A stretch of DNA of 17,763 bases from Faecalibacterium sp. CAG:74 (lineage in GTDB: Bacteria > Bacillota > Clostridia > Christensenellales > Aristaeellaceae). The notes beneath the pieces were generated by a model. That model ran no database searches and was not told where the DNA came from. It was given only the letters and a program-made list of their open reading frames with translations. The stretch spans positions 1-17,763 of the forward strand of contig FR899787.1 of NCBI GenBank assembly GCA_000437595.1, read 5' to 3'. Shown piece by piece: positions 13,949 to 17,763 of the stretch (the first letter of the stretch is position 1; every line of letters starts with the position of its first letter). Position numbers and translations under genes: made by a program.

Positions 13949-14512
13949 ATGTCGATTTGGGAAATTCTGCTCCTTGGCGTCGGATTGAGCATGGATGCGT
14001 TCGCGGTGTCCATCTGCAAGGGCTTGAGCGTGAAGAAAGTCAAATGGCAGCATCTGCTGTGCGTGGGCGCGTATTTCGGCATTTTTCAGGCCCTGATGCC
14101 GACACTGGGGTACTTCCTCGGCACGACGTTCTCCAATCTGATTGACCAGTTCGACCATTGGGTGGCGTTCATCCTGCTGGCGATTATCGGCGTGAACATG
14201 GTGCGCGAGGCGCTGAGCAAGGACGAGGATGAAACCAATGACGATTTCGGCTTCAAGACGATGCTGCTGCTGGCGATTGCCACGAGTATTGACGCGCTGG
14301 CGGTCGGCGTCACCTTCGCGCTGGAAGGCACGGATATCGCCCTCGCAGCCTGCCTGATTGGTCTGACGACGTTCACACTCTCGCCCATCGGTCTGCTGGT
14401 CGGCAACCGCTTCGGGCTGCGCTACAAGAGCAAGGCGGAGCTGGTCGGTGGTCTGGTGCTGATTGGCATCGGCTTGAAGATTCTGCTCGAAGGGCTGGGG
14501 CTGTTTGGGTAA
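13949..14512 (+). CDS. mntP: Manganese efflux pump MntP
   Basis: This 187-residue membrane protein of the MntP (YebN) family exports Mn(II), protecting against manganese excess. Seen: six hydrophobic helices and two related halves, each with an S-[MI]-D-A motif: LSMDAFAVSICKGL (13-26) and ATSIDALAVGVTFAL (111-125). The conserved acidic residue of the first helix falls at D16, the same number as in the E. coli protein when ATG 13949 is used. That start also has GGGGGA 8 bases upstream. ATG 13940 would add three residues and cannot be excluded. An acidic loop (KDEDETNDDF, 91-100) separates the halves. The gene stands alone, with its own strong promoter, a short leader and a terminator. It is divergent from the exported-protein operon and convergent with the 14558 gene. 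Confidence 0.95.
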   Translation: MSIWEILLLGVGLSMDAFAVSICKGLSVKKVKWQHLLCVGAYFGIFQALMPTLGYFLGTTFSNLIDQFDHWVAFILLAIIGVNMVREALSKDEDETNDDFGFKTMLLLAIATSIDALAVGVTFALEGTDIALAACLIGLTTFTLSPIGLLVGNRFGLRYKSKAELVGGLVLIGIGLKILLEGLGLFG

Positions 14513-14519
14513 AATGTTG

Positions 14520-14559
14520 CTGGGGAAGCACGTGAAATGCTTCCCCGGCTCTTTTCTTT
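14520..14559 (+). terminator. Intrinsic terminator of mntP
   Basis: CTGGGGAAGCA (14520-14530) pairs with TGCTTCCCCGG (14538-14548) over 11 positions, including one T-G wobble, across a 7-base loop. It is followed by CTCTTTTCTTT. It lies 8 bases after the stop codon. The convergent 14558 gene ends inside the T-rich tail. Read on the other strand the same stem lacks an immediate T-run but may still help end that transcript. Confidence 0.85.
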
Positions 14560-15907
14560 ATCCGATTGTTCCCTCTCCCGTCGCGTCATCCACCCACACG
14601 ACCGTCTGGTATTTATGCTGCACATAAACCACCACCGACCAACGCGCCGTCTCCGGGTCATATTGGCAAGAGTAAGATGCTTCCTGTTCCCCTGTATTGA
14701 AGCCGCTCGCAGACAGTGTGCGCACTGCAATCGCCTGCACATCATCCGCGGAAAGGTTCGTCAGGTTCGCGGACTGCACAAAGCCGCGCATCGGCTGGGT
14801 ATTCGCCGCGTTCCATTCCACATACGTCCATGTCCCCATCGTCGCTAAGCGGGTCACTTCCGTATTCGCAGGAATCGCCGAAATCGCCGCGGCGGAGAAC
14901 AGCGGGTCATCCGTCAAGTTGCTTGAAACCTTCGTCCACACCTGCGCTTGACTAAACTGCATATCGCTGACATTCGCATTCTTCGGCAGTGCGCTCTCCT
15001 GAATCCAGCCGATGCGCATGTGATCGCTGGTAATATCGTACTGAAGCATAATCCAGCCATTTTCCCTGCCGAACACCTGAATCCAGTCGTTTGTGGATAC
15101 CGCCGCCTTGCCATTGCCGCCGCGGAAGTAGTTTTCGCCGGGTCCAGAATAGACGGCGTATTTCTTGTTTGACGTGAACTTGATGTTCTGCGGCTGGGGC
15201 AGGCTGTATTCGCCCGCCGACTGCGGAATATCCGGCGGCAGTGACAGCTGCGCCCGCGCCTTTTCCGGCGTCATCGGGATGTTGTCCAGCGAAAACTCCG
15301 CGAACGATGTCGGCGGCGTTACGCCCTCCACCGTGGTTCGGGTCGATTTGCTTCCGCCGTCGGTGTATACAATCTTCAAGTACTCGATTTTGTTCTCATA
15401 AGGAAAAATCCCCATTGATACACCGTCTTTTTCCCAGCCGATTTCCGTCACATACCAGTCATTGTTTTTCTTCGTCACGGTAATGTCGAAAACGGGATTG
15501 TAGCTGCTCTTATCGTTGTAATAAAGGTAATAGATGCCGTATGCTTCGGTGTAAACCGTTGGAATCCATTCTCCCTGCTTCACAACGCCGCTGGATTGCC
15601 TTTTGAGCGCCCATTTACCCGATGCGTTTTTCTCAAAGATGCACAGGACATTCTTCTTCTCGCTGTGCATGAGAACAAACGCTGCCGAAAACCCGTGTTC
15701 GTCATACCAAGCGCACGCATCGTAACCATCCTCCGTCAGTTGGCTTCCATAATTCACGCGTCCGATTTCATACGACGACCACGCCGAGCCGTTCAGAATT
15801 TGCTTGATGCCATCGGGCAGCGTCGCGGCGTTTCCCGAATCCGCACTGGCAACCGACAACATCATCAGCATTACCATCCCCAAGACCATCAGCAAATTCT
15901 TTTTCAT
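14558..15907 (-). CDS. Exported protein with two SH3b-like domains
   Basis: This 449-residue protein starts at ATG 15907 behind GGAGG at 7-base spacing. It has a signal peptide MKKNLLMVLGMVMLMMLSVA followed by SA-DS (cleavage near residue 22). An N-terminal beta-rich domain (about 30-185) contains VLCIFEKNASGKWALKRQ and repeated strand patterns. A linker with TPEKARAQLSLPPDIPQ leads to two SH3b-like units, about 248-308 (KKYAVYSGPGENYFRGG...WIQVFGRENGWIMLQY...GWIQESALP) and about 330-385 (DPLFSAAAISAIPANTEVTRL...WTYVEWNAAN...GFVQSANL). A short C-terminal segment SYSCQYDPETARWSVVVYV follows. Such tandem SH3b units usually bind cell-wall components; no hydrolase domain is attached here. It is related in layout to the 12333 gene product. 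An alternative upstream in-frame start would precede the signal peptide by 24 residues and is rejected. The ligand and role are unknown. Confidence 0.78.
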   Translation of the reverse strand: MKKNLLMVLGMVMLMMLSVASADSGNAATLPDGIKQILNGSAWSSYEIGRVNYGSQLTEDGYDACAWYDEHGFSAAFVLMHSEKKNVLCIFEKNASGKWALKRQSSGVVKQGEWIPTVYTEAYGIYYLYYNDKSSYNPVFDITVTKKNNDWYVTEIGWEKDGVSMGIFPYENKIEYLKIVYTDGGSKSTRTTVEGVTPPTSFAEFSLDNIPMTPEKARAQLSLPPDIPQSAGEYSLPQPQNIKFTSNKKYAVYSGPGENYFRGGNGKAAVSTNDWIQVFGRENGWIMLQYDITSDHMRIGWIQESALPKNANVSDMQFSQAQVWTKVSSNLTDDPLFSAAAISAIPANTEVTRLATMGTWTYVEWNAANTQPMRGFVQSANLTNLSADDVQAIAVRTLSASGFNTGEQEASYSCQYDPETARWSVVVYVQHKYQTVVWVDDATGEGTIG

Positions 15908-16064
15908 GGCAAATCCTCCATTTCCGTTTTGCCGTTTCATCCATATCAACGATTCACTTTCCACCTTTCTTCCAGCCAATCAAATTTTTTCGTTTTTCTT
16001 CGCGAAAAAGGCACTTTTCTGCCGCAATTCACGAAAAATTTTCCCCTTAGTCAAACATTCCCGG

Positions 16065-16093
16065 TGGAAAATACGTCTAAAGTGTTGTACAAT
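16065..16093 (+). promoter_or_regulatory. Probable promoter of the caspase-like peptidase gene
   Basis: TGGAAA (16065-16070, 4/6 match), a 17-base spacer and TACAAT (16088-16093). The in-frame ATG at 16092 overlaps this -10 box and so should lie upstream of the transcript start, which supports GTG 16134 as the true start. The rest of the 226-base divergent gap (15908-16133) is A/T-rich, with a TTTTTC-TTCG-CGAAAAA type hairpin near 16000. No clear promoter for the 15907 gene was found in it. Confidence 0.5.
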
Positions 16094-16133
16094 GAAAGCA
16101 CCTGTTATTGTGCGCGGAAGGGAGGCGGTCGGC

Positions 16134-17651
16134 GTGTGGAAGCGGCTGATGAGCGTGCTGCTCGTCGTGTTGTTGTGCTGCCCGATTTTCGCCGTCCGCG
16201 CGGAAAAAATTACGGCGAATGGGCGCGTCAACCGCGCGCTGCTCGTGGGCTGCGACCGCTTCCTCACCCAGACCGACACCACCCCCTCCTCCCGCAATAA
16301 CGTCCTGCGCATGGCGGATGCCCTCTCCGGCGGCACGCTTAACATGCAGACCCTCGTCACCCGCGAAGACGGGCTGTCCTCCGCGTCCGCGCTTGTCGCC
16401 CTCATCCGCGAAACCTTTTCTGGTGCGGACGCGGACGACGTCAGCTACTTCTACATTAGCACCCACGGGCTGTGGAACACCGCCGTGAACGGGCTGATGA
16501 CGCTCCTGCTCTCCGACGGCGAATCCGAGGAGGGCATTACGGCGTATGAGCTGCGCCGCGTGTTCGACACGATTCCCGGCAAAAAGGTGCTGCTGCTGGA
16601 CGCATGCCACTCCGGCGCAATGATTGGCAAAGGTGTGGAGAAATCGTTCGAGAACCTGTTTGCGGGCGATAATTACTATGTCGTCTGCTCTTCCGGCGGC
16701 GAGGAGGAAAGCTGGTACTGGTCGGGTGAAGTCAGCGGCGAGCGGCTGGCGGGCGCGGGGTACTTCTCCGGCGCGCTGGCGGATGCGCTCTCCCGCACGG
16801 GCAGCTTCGGCGCGGATGAGAATCGCGACGGTGCTATCACCCTGACCGAACTTCGCCGCCGCCTGCTGCAAAGCCACGGCGCATCCACCGTCCGCACCTA
16901 TCCGGAGGACAGCGATTTTGCCCTCTTCTCCTACGACTTGTCTGCCGTCAGCAGCCGTCGGCGCGAGACAAGCATCGAGGGCATCACCTTCAGCGGCGAT
17001 ACGCTCTCCGCTGATGCGCCCGTAATTGATTTTTCCTTCAACGTTGTCCGCACGGCGCAAGTTGCCTATCAGCTGGTCTATCGCCGTCAGGGCATCTGGG
17101 ATTTTGACCAATCCACGCTGATTTACGACAACAACGGCGATTTCGGCAGCTACGCCATTGCCGGACGAACCCTATCCCCCGGCTTGAAGGAGCGCTCCAT
17201 CACCCTGAACACCGCCGATGCGCAGTCCTCCGGCTATGTTCTCTTGCAGATTCTGGTGATTGAAAAGGGTCTGCCGAGCGTCGTCTGGTCGAAAGTCCTC
17301 TGCGTTCCGCCAACGACGGACGACCCGCAACTGCGTGTGCATGTGCAGGACACATTCTGCCCCGAAAGCGGCGAAGAATTGACCTTTGTGGTGTATCATG
17401 GCGTTCCATGCGAACTAACGGTGACGATTGAGGATGAAGCCGGGCAGACGGTTCGCCGATTGTCGTCACGGCAGGCATCACGCCCGGAGCAGCTGAGTGC
17501 ACCGGGGTCGACGTTCTGCTGGAATGGGACGGATTCGCAGGGAAAGCTGGTGAATGCGGGTCTGTATCGAGTGCGCGTGAAGGCGTATGTTGGGACAGAA
17601 CGGTATGAGGTGGAGAGCGGATGGATTTCACTCACGGAAATGGTTGGATAA
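16134..17651 (+). CDS. Exported caspase-like (C14/metacaspase-type) peptidase with EF-hand and FlgD-Ig-like C-terminus
   Basis: This 505-residue protein starts at GTG 16134, with GGGAGG 8 bases upstream. It has a signal peptide MWKRLMSVLLVVLLCCPIFA followed by VRA-EK (cleavage near residue 23). The catalytic dyad of the caspase fold is visible: YFYISTHGLW gives H111 and VLLLDACHSGAM gives C158. ALLVGCDRFLT (35-45) is the first strand. Within the domain, DENRDGAITLTE (228-239) is a canonical 12-residue EF-hand loop, as often seen in bacterial C14 enzymes; calcium binding is plausible. Residues about 275-400 are beta-rich and unassigned. Residues about 410-490 (LTVTIEDEAGQTVRRL...GSTFCWNGTDSQGKLVNAGLYRVRV) match a FlgD-Ig/FlgD_ig-type repeat. 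Metacaspase-like enzymes cleave after Arg or Lys, but the specificity here is not determined. The neighbours are exported SH3b proteins, suggesting action at the cell surface. Confidence 0.85.
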   Translation: MWKRLMSVLLVVLLCCPIFAVRAEKITANGRVNRALLVGCDRFLTQTDTTPSSRNNVLRMADALSGGTLNMQTLVTREDGLSSASALVALIRETFSGADADDVSYFYISTHGLWNTAVNGLMTLLLSDGESEEGITAYELRRVFDTIPGKKVLLLDACHSGAMIGKGVEKSFENLFAGDNYYVVCSSGGEEESWYWSGEVSGERLAGAGYFSGALADALSRTGSFGADENRDGAITLTELRRRLLQSHGASTVRTYPEDSDFALFSYDLSAVSSRRRETSIEGITFSGDTLSADAPVIDFSFNVVRTAQVAYQLVYRRQGIWDFDQSTLIYDNNGDFGSYAIAGRTLSPGLKERSITLNTADAQSSGYVLLQILVIEKGLPSVVWSKVLCVPPTTDDPQLRVHVQDTFCPESGEELTFVVYHGVPCELTVTIEDEAGQTVRRLSSRQASRPEQLSAPGSTFCWNGTDSQGKLVNAGLYRVRVKAYVGTERYEVESGWISLTEMVG

Positions 17652-17656
17652 AAAAA

Positions 17657-17716
17657 GGATAAACACGCGGGCAAAGCATGGAAAGGAAGCCGACTCAATC
17701 GCGCGAAAGGGTCAAG
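17657..17716 (+). repeat. Dispersed intergenic repeat, copy 5, lacking its terminal hairpin
   Basis: GGATAAACACGCGG (17657-17670) places the CACGCG box at 17664, 30 bases before the core CTCAATCGCGCGAAAGGGTCAAG (17694-17716). The sequence then diverges (AATCCGG) where the other copies have their hairpin. It begins 6 bases after the caspase-like gene stop. The break suggests truncation, or replacement by the promoter-like sequence downstream. Confidence 0.75.
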
Positions 17717-17727
17717 AATCCGGATGA

Positions 17728-17736
17728 TGATATAAT
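17728..17736 (+). promoter_or_regulatory. Extended -10 promoter-like site at the window edge
   Basis: TGATATAAT matches the extended -10 pattern TGnTATAAT. The -35 position (AGGGTC at 17-base spacing) is poor and falls inside the core of repeat copy 5. It would drive a gene beyond the right edge of the window. A small GGGC...GCCC hairpin follows. Confidence 0.35.
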
Positions 17737-17763
17737 GGAAGCAAACAGGGCGGAAAGCCCGAA

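Overview
The window looks like chromosomal DNA from an anaerobic, Gram-positive Bacillota of class Clostridia. Support for this comes from strong GGAGG-type ribosome binding sites, TTGACA/TATAAT-like promoters, GC-rich codon use, a lipoprotein binding protein with carbohydrate-type permeases, several exported SH3b proteins, a flavinylated exported fumarate-reductase-like protein and a clostridial-type MntP. A gut or rumen lineage such as Christensenellales or Oscillospirales is a guess. No rRNA, tRNA, transposase, phage gene or CRISPR array was seen.

Layout. (1) 100-1858, minus strand: a two-gene unit of an iron-type alcohol dehydrogenase followed by a YdcF/DUF218 protein, overlapping by 11 bases. 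(2) 2173-9768, plus strand: five transport-like genes. They encode an 807-residue lipoprotein with a C-terminal solute-binding domain, two MalF/MalG-type permeases, a HlyD-type membrane fusion protein and a MacB-like membrane protein carrying an Eis/SCP2-like C-terminal domain. No ATPase gene is present. The last four genes are tightly packed. The first is separated from them by 363 bases holding a hairpin and a tandem pair of a dispersed repeat. (3) 9769-10242: a terminator, a long inverted repeat, another copy of the dispersed repeat and several hairpins. (4) 10243-12147, minus: exported FMN_bind/FAD reductase with clear promoter and terminator. (5) 12333-13785, minus: a two-gene operon of small exported proteins, the second with an SH3b-like domain. 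(6) 13949-14512, plus: mntP, divergent from unit 5 with abutting -35 boxes. (7) 14558-15907, minus: exported protein with two SH3b-like domains. (8) 16134-17651, plus: exported caspase-like (C14) peptidase with an EF-hand loop and a FlgD-Ig-like C-terminus.

How the genes work together. Most of the products are exported or membrane proteins, so the window reads as a cell-envelope region. The most unusual system is the 2173-9768 cluster. It combines the binding protein and permeases of a sugar importer with the adaptor and permease of a YknX/YknZ (MacA/MacB)-like system, and has no nucleotide-binding subunit. The second notable signal is a roughly 75-base dispersed element. It occurs five times, always in the same orientation and only in intergenic DNA. 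It has two conserved boxes at a fixed spacing and, in four copies, a terminal hairpin that keeps pairing while its bases change.
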